DNA of 49,177 nucleotides from an uncultured Collinsella sp. (GTDB lineage Bacteria; Actinomycetota; Coriobacteriia; Coriobacteriales; Coriobacteriaceae), in the NCBI GenBank assembly GCA_958433005.1, contig CAUAWV010000013.1, positions 1 through 49,177 on the forward strand, read 5' to 3'. Made by a program: the position numbers and the translations under genes. Of this stretch, positions 1 to 7,345 are shown piece by piece. Positions within the stretch are counted from its first letter, which is position 1. Every line of letters begins with the position of its first letter. The notes beneath the pieces were generated by a model that was not told the DNA's origin, ran no database searches, and saw only the letters and a program-made list of their open reading frames with translations.

Positions 1-43
1 GCCCGCCTTTCCGTTGCTCCGCAGGAGCAGGAAAGACGGGCCT
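1..43 (-). terminator. Hairpin downstream of the metal ATPase operon
   Basis: A long inverted repeat (GCCCG-CTTTCC on the left, GGAAAG-CGGGC on the right, inner GCTCC/GGAGC) starts at the first base of the window, about 60 bases beyond the stop of the minus-strand ATPase. It is probably the operon's intrinsic terminator; the U tract would lie outside the window, so this cannot be confirmed. Confidence 0.55.
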
Positions 44-100
44 CATGCGCGAGGACGTTTTCAAAACCAAGCCCGGCCCCGGCCGGAGGGACCACGAGCG

Positions 101-2053
101 CTACAGGTTCTTGACACCCATCGCGCGCATGGCGTTCAGGATGGCGATGATCGCCACGCCCACGTCGCCAAAGACGGCAAGCCACATATTGGCGATGCCC
201 AGCGCTGCCAGCACAAGGATCAGCAGCTTAATGCCCAGCGCAAAGATGATGTTCTGCCAAACAATCGACATGGTCTTGCGCGCCACGCGAATAGCGCGGG
301 AAATGTCGGACGGCTTGTCGTCCATCAGCACCACGTCGGCGGCCTCGATCGCGGCGTCGGAACCCATGGCGCCCATGGCAATGCCCACATCAGCGCGCGT
401 AAGCACAGGCGCGTCGTTGATACCGTCGCCGACAAAGGCGAGCTTGCCCTTGCCACTTTCGGCCGCGAGCAGCGCTTCAACACGCTCGACCTTGTCGCCC
501 GGCAGCAGCTGCGCGTGGAACTCGTCGAGGCCGAGCTGCTTGGCCACAGACGCCGCAACCTCCTCGCGGTCGCCCGTGAGCATGACGGTGCGCTTGACGC
601 CGGCGGCGTGCAGGTCGAGAATCGTTTGCTCCGCATCGACCTTGATGGTGTCGGCAATTACGATGTGGCCGGCATAGGTGCCGTCGACGAGCACGTGGAG
701 GATCGTACCGACGACCTCGCAATTGGGAGCGTCGATACCGGCCGCAGCAAGCATCTTGGCGTTGCCGACGACGACATGTTTGCTGTCGATAGTCGCCGTC
801 ACGCCATGGCCCGCGTCGTTGGTGGAGTCGCTTACGCGCTTGGGATCGAGCTCGCCCTGGAAGGCGGTGCGCACCGACTGCGCGATGGGATGGTCGGAGA
901 ACGACTCGGCGAGGGCTGCGACCTCGAGTAGCGACTGCTCGGTATAGCCTGCCTCGGGGTGCACCGCGACGACCGAGAACGTGCCGTTGGTGAGGGTGCC
1001 CGTCTTGTCAAAGACGACGGTGTCCACATCGGCGAGCGTCTCGAGGTAGTTGGAACCCTTGATGAGAACGCCCAGCTTGGACGCGCCGCCGATGCCGCCA
1101 AAGAAACTGAGCGGCACGCTGATCACGAGCGCACACGGGCAGCTGACGACCAGGAAGGTCAGGCCGCGCAGGATCCAGTCGGACCAGGCGCCGGTGACCA
1201 AACCGCCGCCGAGCGCGAGTACCGCGGCCGCGCCGGTGACGGCGGGCGTGTAGACGCGGGCGAAGCGCGTGATGAAGTTCTCGGTGCGCGCCTTCTTTTC
1301 GCTGGCATTCTCCACGAGTTCCAGGACGCGCGCGACGGTGGACTCGCCAAAGGGCTTGGTGGTGCGCACGTGGATGAGGCCCGTCATGTTGATGCAACCG
1401 CTGATGATATCGTCTCCGGTTTTGGCCGGACGGGGGACTGACTCGCCAGTAAGGGCGGCGGTATCGAGCTGTGTCTCGCCTTCGACGATGATGCCGTCGA
1501 TGGGCACGCGCTCGCCAGGCTTGACGACGATGACGGTGCCGACGGCGATGTCATCGGGGAAGACTTGCTCGAGCGTGCCGTCGGGCTGCTCGACGTTAGC
1601 GTAGTCGGGCGCGATGTCCATCATGGCACTGATCGACTTGCGGCTCTTGCCCACAGCGTATGCCTGGAACAGCTCGCCGACCTGGTAGAACAGCATGACG
1701 GCGGCGCCTTCGGCCATGTGCGGGTCGGTATCGGGGAAGAGCACCATGGCAAACGCGCCGATGGTCGCGACTGCCATAAGGAAACTCTCGTCGAAGGCCT
1801 TGCCGCGGCGGATGTTATTGAATGCCTTTTGCAGTACGTCGTATCCGGCAATCAAAAACGGCACGAGGAACAGCGCGAAGCTGGCGTAGATGTTGCCAGG
1901 CTCCCCAAATGCGATAGTGAGGGCGCCGAGCTCGTCGAGGGCATAAACAACGGCAAAAATGCCCAGTGCTACCAGGATGCGGTTGCGCTTGTGCTCAAGG
2001 GACTCTTTCTTCTTGCGCTTCTTCTTTTTCTTTTTGGGATCGGCGGCTGCCAT
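101..2053 (-). CDS. zntA: Zn/Cd/Pb-type P1B heavy-metal translocating ATPase
   Basis: Membrane P-type ATPase of 650 residues that should export Zn2+/Cd2+/Pb2+. The TGES actuator motif is near 202-205, the CPC metal-binding motif at 305-307, the phosphorylated Asp in DKTGT at 349, His-Pro of the nucleotide domain near 388 and GDGIND at 542-547. A Lys at 609 and Asp at 630 in the last two membrane segments match the PIB-2 (ZntA/CadA) signature. The N-terminus carries a Lys-rich patch and no fused HMA domain; that domain is encoded separately just upstream. ATG at 2053 has a good GGGAGG site. It is last in a minus-strand operon after an ArsR sensor and the HMA protein. An ArsR-type operator lies about 20-45 bases before the start. 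Metal specificity is inferred from the signature only. Confidence 0.93.
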   Translation of the reverse strand: MAAADPKKKKKKRKKKESLEHKRNRILVALGIFAVVYALDELGALTIAFGEPGNIYASFALFLVPFLIAGYDVLQKAFNNIRRGKAFDESFLMAVATIGAFAMVLFPDTDPHMAEGAAVMLFYQVGELFQAYAVGKSRKSISAMMDIAPDYANVEQPDGTLEQVFPDDIAVGTVIVVKPGERVPIDGIIVEGETQLDTAALTGESVPRPAKTGDDIISGCINMTGLIHVRTTKPFGESTVARVLELVENASEKKARTENFITRFARVYTPAVTGAAAVLALGGGLVTGAWSDWILRGLTFLVVSCPCALVISVPLSFFGGIGGASKLGVLIKGSNYLETLADVDTVVFDKTGTLTNGTFSVVAVHPEAGYTEQSLLEVAALAESFSDHPIAQSVRTAFQGELDPKRVSDSTNDAGHGVTATIDSKHVVVGNAKMLAAAGIDAPNCEVVGTILHVLVDGTYAGHIVIADTIKVDAEQTILDLHAAGVKRTVMLTGDREEVAASVAKQLGLDEFHAQLLPGDKVERVEALLAAESGKGKLAFVGDGINDAPVLTRADVGIAMGAMGSDAAIEAADVVLMDDKPSDISRAIRVARKTMSIVWQNIIFALGIKLLILVLAALGIANMWLAVFGDVGVAIIAILNAMRAMGVKNL

Positions 2054-2069
2054 GATTCAAACCTCCCAT

Positions 2070-2098
2070 TTGAGTGTATGAACACTTGCTCATATAAT
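2070..2098 (+). promoter_or_regulatory. Second ArsR/SmtB-type operator, before the ATPase
   Basis: The sequence TATGAACA-CTTGC-TCATATAA at about 2077-2097 closely matches the operator halves upstream of the ArsR gene (2814-2836 and 2848-2870), so the same repressor probably binds here. On the plus strand the site also reads as TTGAGT (2070-2075), a 17-base spacer and TATAAT (2093-2098), a consensus-like promoter directed away from the ATPase. On the minus strand only a weak -10 is visible. Confidence 0.6.
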
Positions 2099-2108
2099 TT
2101 CGCGAGCA

Positions 2109-2131
2109 AAGGCCGCGGCAAGCGCGGCCTT
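2109..2131. other. GC hairpin between HMA gene and ATPase
   Basis: A perfect 9-bp stem (AAGGCCGCG / CGCGGCCTT) with a 5-base loop sits between the HMA gene stop and the ATPase operator. There is no U run, so it is more likely a processing, attenuation or mRNA-stability element than a terminator. The role is inferred. Confidence 0.4.
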
Positions 2132-2152
2132 ACAGGTCAACGTATGCGCGGG

Positions 2153-2371
2153 TTAGAGAATGATTTCGCAGTCCGGCTCGGCGTCGGCGGTGAACTCAAC
2201 GACGCGGTCCAGGACCTCGTCGAACTCGGCGTCGTCAGCCTCGAGCGTCAGCTTCTGGGTCATAAAGTTGACCGAAACGGACTTGACGCCATCGAGCTTA
2301 GCCAGCTCGTCCTGAAGTTCACGCGCGCAGTTGGCGCAATCGATCTCGTCGAGCTTGAACTGCTTTTTCAT
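2153..2371 (-). CDS. Small HMA-domain metal-binding protein
   Basis: A 72-residue cytosolic protein with a single heavy-metal-associated fold. The metal-binding Cys pair is CANC at residues 11-14, preceded by the typical ID, and the beta strand 'GVKSVSVNFMTQKLTL' follows the family pattern. The C-terminal half is acidic (DDAEFDE). Such proteins pass metal ions to partner ATPases; since the downstream ATPase lacks its own HMA domain, this is probably its detached metal-binding domain or chaperone. ATG at 2371 follows AAAGGA. It lies 63 bases after the ArsR gene in the same operon. Copper-chaperone function is possible, but the context argues for zinc-group metals. Confidence 0.85.
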   Translation of the reverse strand: MKKQFKLDEIDCANCARELQDELAKLDGVKSVSVNFMTQKLTLEADDAEFDEVLDRVVEFTADAEPDCEIIL

Positions 2372-2434
2372 GGTGGGTTCCTTTCCCTGTGTTAGCGGTC
2401 TGGGTGCCGGCCGCGCTGATACCGTGGTTGATTG

Positions 2435-2800
2435 CTATTCGCAGATATGGCTCATGCCCTGGTTAAGCATGGTGTAGACGTGATCGTCGGCGAGCGAGTA
2501 GAGAATGTTGCGGCCGTCGCGGCGGAACTTGACCAGGTGCGACTGCTTAAGCGTGCGCAGCTGGTGCGATACTGCCGACTGCGAGGTTGCGGTCGCTTCG
2601 GCGATGTCAGCCACGCAGAGCTCGCGGCCCATGAGGGCATAGAGGATCTTGATGCGTGTGGTGTCGCTGAAGACCTTGAACAGGTCGGCCAGGTCGTACA
2701 ACAGCTCCTCGTCGGGAAGGTCCTCGGGCGAGCAGGTGGTGGGGACGATCGGCTCGGTGGCCTCGATGCCAGTCTTTGTTTCATCAGCGTGGCTGCTCAT
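2435..2800 (-). CDS. ArsR/SmtB-family zinc-type metal sensor repressor
   Basis: A winged-helix repressor of 121 residues expected to leave DNA when it binds metal. The helix-turn-helix is around 62-85 (ADIAEATATSQSAVSHQLRTL). The last helix carries a full alpha-5 site: Asp105, His107, ten residues, His118, two residues, Glu121. This spacing is that of the zinc sensors SmtB and CzrA. A Cys at 62 in ELCVADI is near the alpha-3 site of CadC/ArsR but alone is not a full site. ATG at 2800 follows AAAGGA. It is first in the operon with the HMA protein and the ATPase, and its promoter overlaps two operators, so autoregulation is expected. Zn, Co or Cd are the likely effectors. Confidence 0.92.
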   Translation of the reverse strand: MSSHADETKTGIEATEPIVPTTCSPEDLPDEELLYDLADLFKVFSDTTRIKILYALMGRELCVADIAEATATSQSAVSHQLRTLKQSHLVKFRRDGRNILYSLADDHVYTMLNQGMSHICE

Positions 2801-2813
2801 TGCAACATCCTTT

Positions 2814-2874
2814 CATATGAACATGCGCTCATATAACTTACTTCCGATTATATGAGCGCATGTTCATATGTCAA
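2814..2874 (-). promoter_or_regulatory. Metal-operon promoter with two ArsR operators
   Basis: On the minus strand, TTGACA (2869-2874), a 16-base spacer and TATAAT (2847-2852) form a fully consensus sigma-70 type promoter. The spacer and -10 are occupied by an ArsR-type operator (2848-2870; ATATGAGCGCATGTTCATAT core). A second operator at 2814-2836 is its exact inverted copy, 23 of 23 bases, separated by 11 bases. The second lies in the early transcript just before the ribosome site, suggesting a double block on transcription. Confidence 0.88.
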
Positions 2875-2952
2875 TACTATTTACGTTAATTTCGATGACT
2901 GCTTGCCGCCTCTGCGATTTTCTGCGGGTTGGGAGACATCGACGCAATGCTC

Positions 2953-2980
2953 GCCAACATATTTCGAGATGTTCGGCCAG
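2953..2980 (-). repeat. GGCCGAA repeat, copy A
   Basis: Read on the minus strand it starts CTGGCCGAACATCTCGAAAT and ends ATGTTGGC. Copies B (3141), C (4773) and D (4613) share GGCCGAAYA, CTCRAA and TRGG cores. This copy is also a near-palindrome (GCCGAACAT with ATGTTGGC). Confidence 0.6.
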
Positions 2981-3140
2981 CATGCTAAGAAAGCCACCTT
3001 GAGAAGCATTAGAACTGTTCATATTTGTACTTTATCGTGTTAAATACCGCGAGAATCAGTTCTTCCTCTACGGGAGTTCCTGCAGAATCAGTTTTATCTA
3101 AAGTTATATTGAGCATTGCTGCAGCCAATCTGGCACATCG

Positions 3141-3170
3141 GTGGCCGAATAAGTCGAAAAATGTAGGTGG
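3141..3170 (+). repeat. GGCCGAA repeat, copy B
   Basis: Plus strand begins GTGGCCGAATAAGTCGAAAA and ends ATGTAGGTGG. It faces the opposite way from copy A, about 160 bases apart, just before the end of the nuclease-like gene. Confidence 0.6.
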
Positions 3171-3189
3171 ACATCCGCAGAGATCGCCT

Positions 3190-4623
3190 TTAGAAGAGCG
3201 AATTCTCAATTAGATCAATAATCGTGTCGTCTTCCGTGCGGTTTTCATCGATTTTTGCGAACATGTCGCATTCCCAAGGCCCATTGATTTCCTCAGCAAG
3301 GGCCCCGACGTGTTGCATGTCGTCGGGTTCTGGCACATCGTTGATGCTCGGGTCATCAGCTTGCGGATATTGGCTTGCAATTTCGCGCTTGGCGGCCTCT
3401 TCTTCTTTGAGTGTCTCCAGGACGCGGCGACCGTATTCGAAGTAGCGCCGCAAGACAAATTGACGAAGAGTTTCTTGCAGGATGGCGAAGTTATCCGGGA
3501 GTCGACCGGGCCATATCTTCTCGCGAATGCGAATCGCTTCCATGACCCGCCTAAAAGCGGACTGCTTGAAAAACGAATGACGACTAACTGTGATAACGGC
3601 ATATCCCATGTTTCGCAGCGTGTTTCGGCGTTCCTCGTCAATTGATTGCTGTTCGGGCTCATCGTGGTAAAAGCCGTTGTATTCGATATCGGTCATCGAA
3701 TTTTCGAGCAGCGCGTCGAGGTAGAAAACCGTCCGTCGCGTTAGGGCGGCGTATCTTTTGGGGACTGGGATCGGATAGTCCGTTTTGATAGCGCGTATGG
3801 CTAAGCCACCCATTGACTTGGGCATTGTCAGCATCATGACAAACGCCGTTTCGAGTGGGGAGCGACAGCCTTTGCGTACATAAGAAAGTGCCTTAAGTGC
3901 TTTATTAGATCCACGATACCCCGATGCCTCTGAAAAGAAGGCTCTGAGCTCTTCAACGCTGGTTAGGGCTGGGCGCTCGCGATATTGAGTTTCGTCGGAC
4001 GTTCCAAGCGCGTAGGAGCCGCAGATTTCAAAGTAATACTCAACGAGCTCCGAAAGGTTGAGGTCGGCTGTTGCTTCTAACGCGCACAGCTTGATGTCGA
4101 CGATGTAGACGTTCGGCTCGAGTTCTAGGTAGCTTTCTGCATCAAACGTATAGCGCGTGCAGTGGCAGATGCAGCCCTTGCGGTGCCTTTTGGCATTATT
4201 GGAAAACGTCAGCACATGGATGCTTTCAGAATCGACATTCTTTCTGTTGAGCCATGCTCGCGCCGCTTCCAGGTTGGACGTGGTCGGCGCAGACACCTTG
4301 ATCTTTTCCATAGATATGGGATCGGTCGCGTGGCTTGCGAGCGAGTTGACTGTTTGGTATACAGCGCGTGCCGTGGTATGTGACAGAACGATTCCCATAC
4401 GCGCATGATGGCATAGCGGACGCCATATACGCTCGAAACTTCGGGCAACGGTATTGGGGCGCGGCTTATCTTCTGCGAACGGTGGGTTTTTGAGCTGTCG
4501 TATTGAGGGGGGGGCAGCTTCGGCTGGGGAGGTTTCTGTCGGCTGCCCCATTTTGGTGAACTTTAGTTGCGGATTCGTAGCTTCTAAGCGTTTTTGCCGA
4601 CCGCTCAGATGCCTCACCAACAT
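3190..4623 (-). CDS. Orphan nuclease-like protein (possible PD-(D/E)XK/VSR-type)
   Basis: A 477-residue cytosolic protein with no signal or membrane segment. A region around 195-275 (FEICGSYA; SPLE at 255-258; then GGLAI) is followed by a likely nuclease core: Asp303, IEYNG at 313-317, DEERRNTLRNMGYAVITV at 329-346. That order, an acidic residue, E-Y-N, then basic residues before a MGYxVI strand, resembles VSR/DUF559-like endonucleases. I recognise the pattern, not a named family. A paralogue is encoded at 12850-13899. An acidic C-terminal tail of about 60 residues follows. The ATG at 4623 lies inside repeat copy D; starts at residues 25 or 76 are possible. The gene is visibly AT-richer than its neighbours, suggesting transfer. 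Confidence 0.7.
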   Translation of the reverse strand: MLVRHLSGRQKRLEATNPQLKFTKMGQPTETSPAEAAPPSIRQLKNPPFAEDKPRPNTVARSFERIWRPLCHHARMGIVLSHTTARAVYQTVNSLASHATDPISMEKIKVSAPTTSNLEAARAWLNRKNVDSESIHVLTFSNNAKRHRKGCICHCTRYTFDAESYLELEPNVYIVDIKLCALEATADLNLSELVEYYFEICGSYALGTSDETQYRERPALTSVEELRAFFSEASGYRGSNKALKALSYVRKGCRSPLETAFVMMLTMPKSMGGLAIRAIKTDYPIPVPKRYAALTRRTVFYLDALLENSMTDIEYNGFYHDEPEQQSIDEERRNTLRNMGYAVITVSRHSFFKQSAFRRVMEAIRIREKIWPGRLPDNFAILQETLRQFVLRRYFEYGRRVLETLKEEEAAKREIASQYPQADDPSINDVPEPDDMQHVGALAEEINGPWECDMFAKIDENRTEDDTIIDLIENSLF

Positions 4624-4642
4624 AATTTGAGTTATTCGGCCT
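4613..4642 (-). repeat. GGCCGAA repeat, copy D, at the gene start
   Basis: Minus strand reads GGCCGAATAACTCAAATTAT then GTTGGTGAG. It contains the ATG chosen for the nuclease-like gene, so either the repeat carries its start signals or the true start is further downstream. Confidence 0.55.
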
Positions 4643-4772
4643 TATCCTATACGAATGGTGTGATCGCAACGTCTTATTCGAATTGATTCAGGTAGATTTA
4701 TAGGGCTTGGCTGCGAAATTGGGGCGACTATAGCGCTCGATTGCGGTTCAAGGGGCCTCGACTAGTGGTTCA

Positions 4773-4803
4773 GCTGGCCGAACAACTCGAAAAAAGTAGG
4801 TGG
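4773..4803 (+). repeat. GGCCGAA repeat, copy C
   Basis: Plus strand begins CTGGCCGAACAACTCGAAAA and ends AAGTAGGTGGG. With copy D it forms an inverted pair mirroring the A/B pair on the other side of the gene. Confidence 0.6.
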
Positions 4804-4851
4804 GCCAATCTGCCGACTATGTGAAGCATGCGTATTTGCTCGTTTTGATTA

Positions 4852-4887
4852 AAACTAGGGTGCAGCCATAAGACTGCGCCCTAGTTT
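4852..4887 (-). terminator. Terminator of the exonuclease gene
   Basis: A 14-bp stem (AAACTAGGGTGCAG / CTGCGCCCTAGTTT, one wobble) with an 8-base loop. On the minus strand it is followed by TTTTAATC, about 65 bases beyond the exonuclease stop. Confidence 0.8.
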
Positions 4888-4952
4888 ACTGCGTGCCGGT
4901 GCGTCCAGACGGATTGCACTGTGCCTGGCAGGCGCTCCCGCAGATGGATCGG

Positions 4953-5921
4953 TTATTTCGCAAACAGGTTCTTGAGGTTGAACTCGGCCTGTACCGTGCG
5001 GAGCATGAGGTCGGTGTCGTCCAGACCCAGATGCTGCTCGTTGGCGTCGGGCGCGAGGGTGCCGCGACGGCGTGCCCAGTTCTCGAGCGCGGCGGGGGCG
5101 GACTCGCGGGGGAGCGAGCGCACGTCGGCGTCCAGGCTGCGGCAGATCTGGCGCGAGTCGATGACGATGATCTTACCCGCGCGGCGTGCCTCGGCGTAAC
5201 CGTCCAGGTGAATCTTGAACCAGCTGTCCTCAAAGGCGGCGTTATGCGCCATGTACGGGTACTTCTTCATAAGCTTGAGCAGCTGCTTTTGCAGCTCCTT
5301 GTTCTCGCGGAAGGGCGTTTTGCCGTCGATGTCGTCCCAGGTAATGTGGTGGATATTCGACAGCGGCACATCTTCGCCGCGGTAGATGTCGGGCAGGCCG
5401 CAGTAGTGTGCCTCGGCGTCATGCGGGACGGCGTCGCTGGTGAGCTCCATGATCTCCCAGCCCACGTTGATGATATAGCCGCGCTCGGGTGCACGGCCGG
5501 TGGTCTCGATGTCGATACCGAGCACGGTGCCCTGGATGGGCTTGCGGGCGTAGGCCACGCCGAGCGCGTCGCGGTCGCCGCGGATTTCGCGCATAACGGA
5601 CGCGGCGGTGCGCTTTTGCATCTTGCCGATGGCGGCGCAGGTGTCGGCATCGGACAGGCCGCGCGAGAGCGTCGCGGGCGTCACGTTGCGCAGACGCGCC
5701 TCGCCAATCTGGTCGCACAGGTCGCGGTTGCGGTCGGCCAGGTCGCGCACGGTGGCAAAGTCGAAGCCGGGGTCGCCCTCGGCGGTAAAGTACTCGGTCT
5801 CGAGCACCTTGAGGGCCTCCTCGCCCTTCTGGCGCTCGGACTCCATGGCGCCGTGGTCGCCGTAGATAAACATGGGGATAAACGGCTGGCGCTCGTATTC
5901 GAGTGCTTGCGATACGTTCAT
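4953..5921 (-). CDS. DEDDh-family 3'-5' exonuclease
   Basis: A 322-residue protein whose C-terminal two thirds is a DnaQ/PolC-epsilon-like exonuclease. Exo I is GIDIETTG (Asp137, Glu139), Exo II is AHNAAFED (225-232), Exo III has His297 and Asp302 (HLGLDDTD). These are the four metal-binding and catalytic positions of the DEDDh class. The first 130 residues are an extra domain without a recognised motif, unusual for stand-alone epsilon-like proteins. It could act in proofreading, repair or RNA trimming. The ATG at 5921 follows AAGGAG. It is transcribed alone, divergently from the metal exporter gene, with its own terminator. Substrate unknown. Confidence 0.85.
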   Translation of the reverse strand: MNVSQALEYERQPFIPMFIYGDHGAMESERQKGEEALKVLETEYFTAEGDPGFDFATVRDLADRNRDLCDQIGEARLRNVTPATLSRGLSDADTCAAIGKMQKRTAASVMREIRGDRDALGVAYARKPIQGTVLGIDIETTGRAPERGYIINVGWEIMELTSDAVPHDAEAHYCGLPDIYRGEDVPLSNIHHITWDDIDGKTPFRENKELQKQLLKLMKKYPYMAHNAAFEDSWFKIHLDGYAEARRAGKIIVIDSRQICRSLDADVRSLPRESAPAALENWARRRGTLAPDANEQHLGLDDTDLMLRTVQAEFNLKNLFAK

Positions 5922-5982
5922 ATGCTACTCCTTGGACGGGCCGCGTTGTGCGGCTCGAGGTTACTGAGTTATGGCGAGATGA

Positions 5983-6040
5983 TAGTTTACCATAGGCAAC
6001 TATTGGCACCGCGCCCGGGACAACTACAATACCCTAGTTG
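5983..6040. promoter_or_regulatory. Two dyads in the exonuclease/exporter divergent region
   Basis: TAGTTTACCATAGGCAACTA at 5983-6002 is an imperfect 20-bp dyad (TAGTT..AACTA), and 6021-6040 is CAACTA, eight bases, TAGTTG. Both end in the same CAACTA/TAGTTG half-site. They could bind a regulator, for example of the DtxR/MntR family given the exporter next door. This is inference. Confidence 0.35.
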
Positions 6041-6092
6041 ACCGCTAGGACTTTTACAATGCTGCCGAAAGACACGAAAGGTTCCATCCGTC

Positions 6093-7181
6093 ATGGATTT
6101 ACTGATTGATATTCTGCTCGACGCCGGCAAGGACACGCTGTCGCTGGTGCCGTTTTTGTTGGTGACGTATCTGGCCCTCGAGACCCTGGAACACGTCGCG
6201 GGTGACAGCGTTAACGGCGCCATCAAGCGTGCTGGTGCCGCGGGCCCCGTGGTTGGCTCGTTGCTGGGCATGGTGCCGCAGTGCGGCTTTTCGGCCATGG
6301 CGGCCACGCTGTACGCCGGTCGTGTCGTGACCTTGGGCACGTTGGTGGCGGTGTTTCTTTCGACCTCCGATGAGATGCTGCCGCTGTTGCTTGCCGAGCA
6401 GGTTCCCGTGCAGACTATGGCGATGCTTTTGGCTTCGAAAGCGCTGATCGCACTGGTCACGGGTTTTATCGTGGACGCTGCCATTCGCGGCCTGCGCCGT
6501 AACGCCCGCGCGCACGCGGCGATTCGCCGTACCGTGCTGGGAACCGCGGCCAACCCGGCCCACGTGAACTGCGCGCACGACGACCACAGCGGCGGTGACA
6601 TCATCGACGAGGTGGCCGAGGCAGGCGTGAGCGCCGACCACATCCACGAGCTGTGCGAGCGCGACCATTGCGGTTGTGATGAAGACGAGGACGAGCACGA
6701 ACACGGACATGGCCACGATCACGGTCATGAGGGCGAACATGAACACCGTGATGGTCACGGTCACTCTCACTCCCACGAAGGGACGCCTGTCCTGTCGATC
6801 ATCCGCAGTGCGATCTCGCACACCGTGCAGGTCTCGGTATTCATTTTTCTGGTGACGCTGATTCTGGTCGCCGTGCTCGAGACGTTCGGCGAGTCCGCGA
6901 TCGAGCAGTTCCTGCGCGGCAACGAGACACTCGCTGTCCTGGGTTCGGCGCTTGTCGGGCTGATTCCCAATTGCTCGGCGAGCGTGGTCATTACACAGCT
7001 GTATCTGGAAGGCGCGCTGCAACTGGCGCCGATGCTCGCCGGCACGCTCATTTCCGCCGGCGTGGGTTATCTGGTGCTGTTCCGCACCAACCGCAGCGCC
7101 CGCGAAAATGCCGTGTTCCTGATCATGATGTACGTTATCGGCACTGGCTGGGGCCTCATCCTCTCCGCCGTTGGCCTCTAA
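6093..7181 (+). CDS. ArsP_2-type putative metal (manganese?) exporter with His-rich loop
   Basis: A polytopic membrane protein of 362 residues made of two similar halves. The first holds VPQCGFSA and a TSDEMLPLLL segment; the second holds GLIPNCSASVVITQLYLEG and a SAGVGYLVLF segment. This paired-repeat pattern is that of the ArsP_2 family of 10-TM putative heavy-metal exporters, often labelled putative manganese transporters. The halves are joined by a cytoplasmic loop (about 165-228) packed with His, Asp, Glu and Cys (CERDHCGCDEDEDEHEH, then HGH repeats), likely a metal buffer or sensor. ATG at 6093 follows GAAAGG. A strong terminator follows. Transported ion not shown by sequence. Confidence 0.82.
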   Translation: MDLLIDILLDAGKDTLSLVPFLLVTYLALETLEHVAGDSVNGAIKRAGAAGPVVGSLLGMVPQCGFSAMAATLYAGRVVTLGTLVAVFLSTSDEMLPLLLAEQVPVQTMAMLLASKALIALVTGFIVDAAIRGLRRNARAHAAIRRTVLGTAANPAHVNCAHDDHSGGDIIDEVAEAGVSADHIHELCERDHCGCDEDEDEHEHGHGHDHGHEGEHEHRDGHGHSHSHEGTPVLSIIRSAISHTVQVSVFIFLVTLILVAVLETFGESAIEQFLRGNETLAVLGSALVGLIPNCSASVVITQLYLEGALQLAPMLAGTLISAGVGYLVLFRTNRSARENAVFLIMMYVIGTGWGLILSAVGL

Positions 7182-7189
7182 GTAGGCCT

Positions 7190-7265
7190 AAAAAATGGGC
7201 TTCAAATAGCCATGCTCAGCGCCTGCGCAATGCGGCGACGCATGGCATTTTGAAGCCCGTTTTTT
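7190..7265 (+). terminator. Terminator of the metal exporter gene
   Basis: A long hairpin: outer stem GGGCTTCAAA / TTTGAAGCCC, inner stem CCATGC / GCATGG, then TTTTTT. The 5' side starts with AAAAAA, so it could work in both directions. Confidence 0.88.
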
Positions 7266-7305
7266 GTTGAGCCATGGATTCCGAGCGCTCACACCGCTCA
7301 AAACA

Positions 7306-7343
7306 AAAAGGTAGATTTTAGGCATGTCTCAAAAATCTACCTT
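7306..7343 (-). terminator. Terminator of the yaiI operon
   Basis: The stem AAGGTAGATTTT / AAAAATCTACCTT lies just downstream of the minus-strand yaiI stop and is followed on that strand by TTTTTGTTTTG. Confidence 0.88.
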
Positions 7344-7345
7344 GG

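Larger units (their letters stand above)
2871..3189. other. AT-rich intergenic region with two repeat copies
   Basis: This stretch holds no credible gene. It lies between the metal operon promoter and the 3' end of the nuclease-like gene. It contains two copies of a 30-bp repeat (2953-2980 inverted, 3141-3170 direct). Short open frames here give no recognisable protein and lack ribosome sites. Confidence 0.6.
4624..4952. other. Intergenic region between nuclease-like and exonuclease genes
   Basis: No gene is visible. It carries most of repeat copy D, repeat copy C and the exonuclease terminator. The sequence between the two repeat copies (about 130 bases) is AT-rich and unlike that between copies A and B. 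Confidence 0.6.

Noticed and set aside
14..931. Long plus-strand open frame opposite the metal ATPase
   Set aside because: It is the antisense shadow of a convincing ATPase with all catalytic motifs; composition (His/Arg/Gly-rich) is typical of high-GC shadows. Similar long shadows opposite argS, proA, rho and serA were also left out.
2852..3209. Short open frames on both strands in the gap before the nuclease-like gene (63-66 codons)
   Set aside because: They have no ribosome site, overlap each other, and their most protein-like segments (PPTFFDLFG-type) come from the GGCCGAA repeat rather than from a gene.
6038..6060. TTGACC/TACAAT promoter for the metal exporter
   Set aside because: The spacer is only 11 bases, too short for a sigma-70 type promoter.
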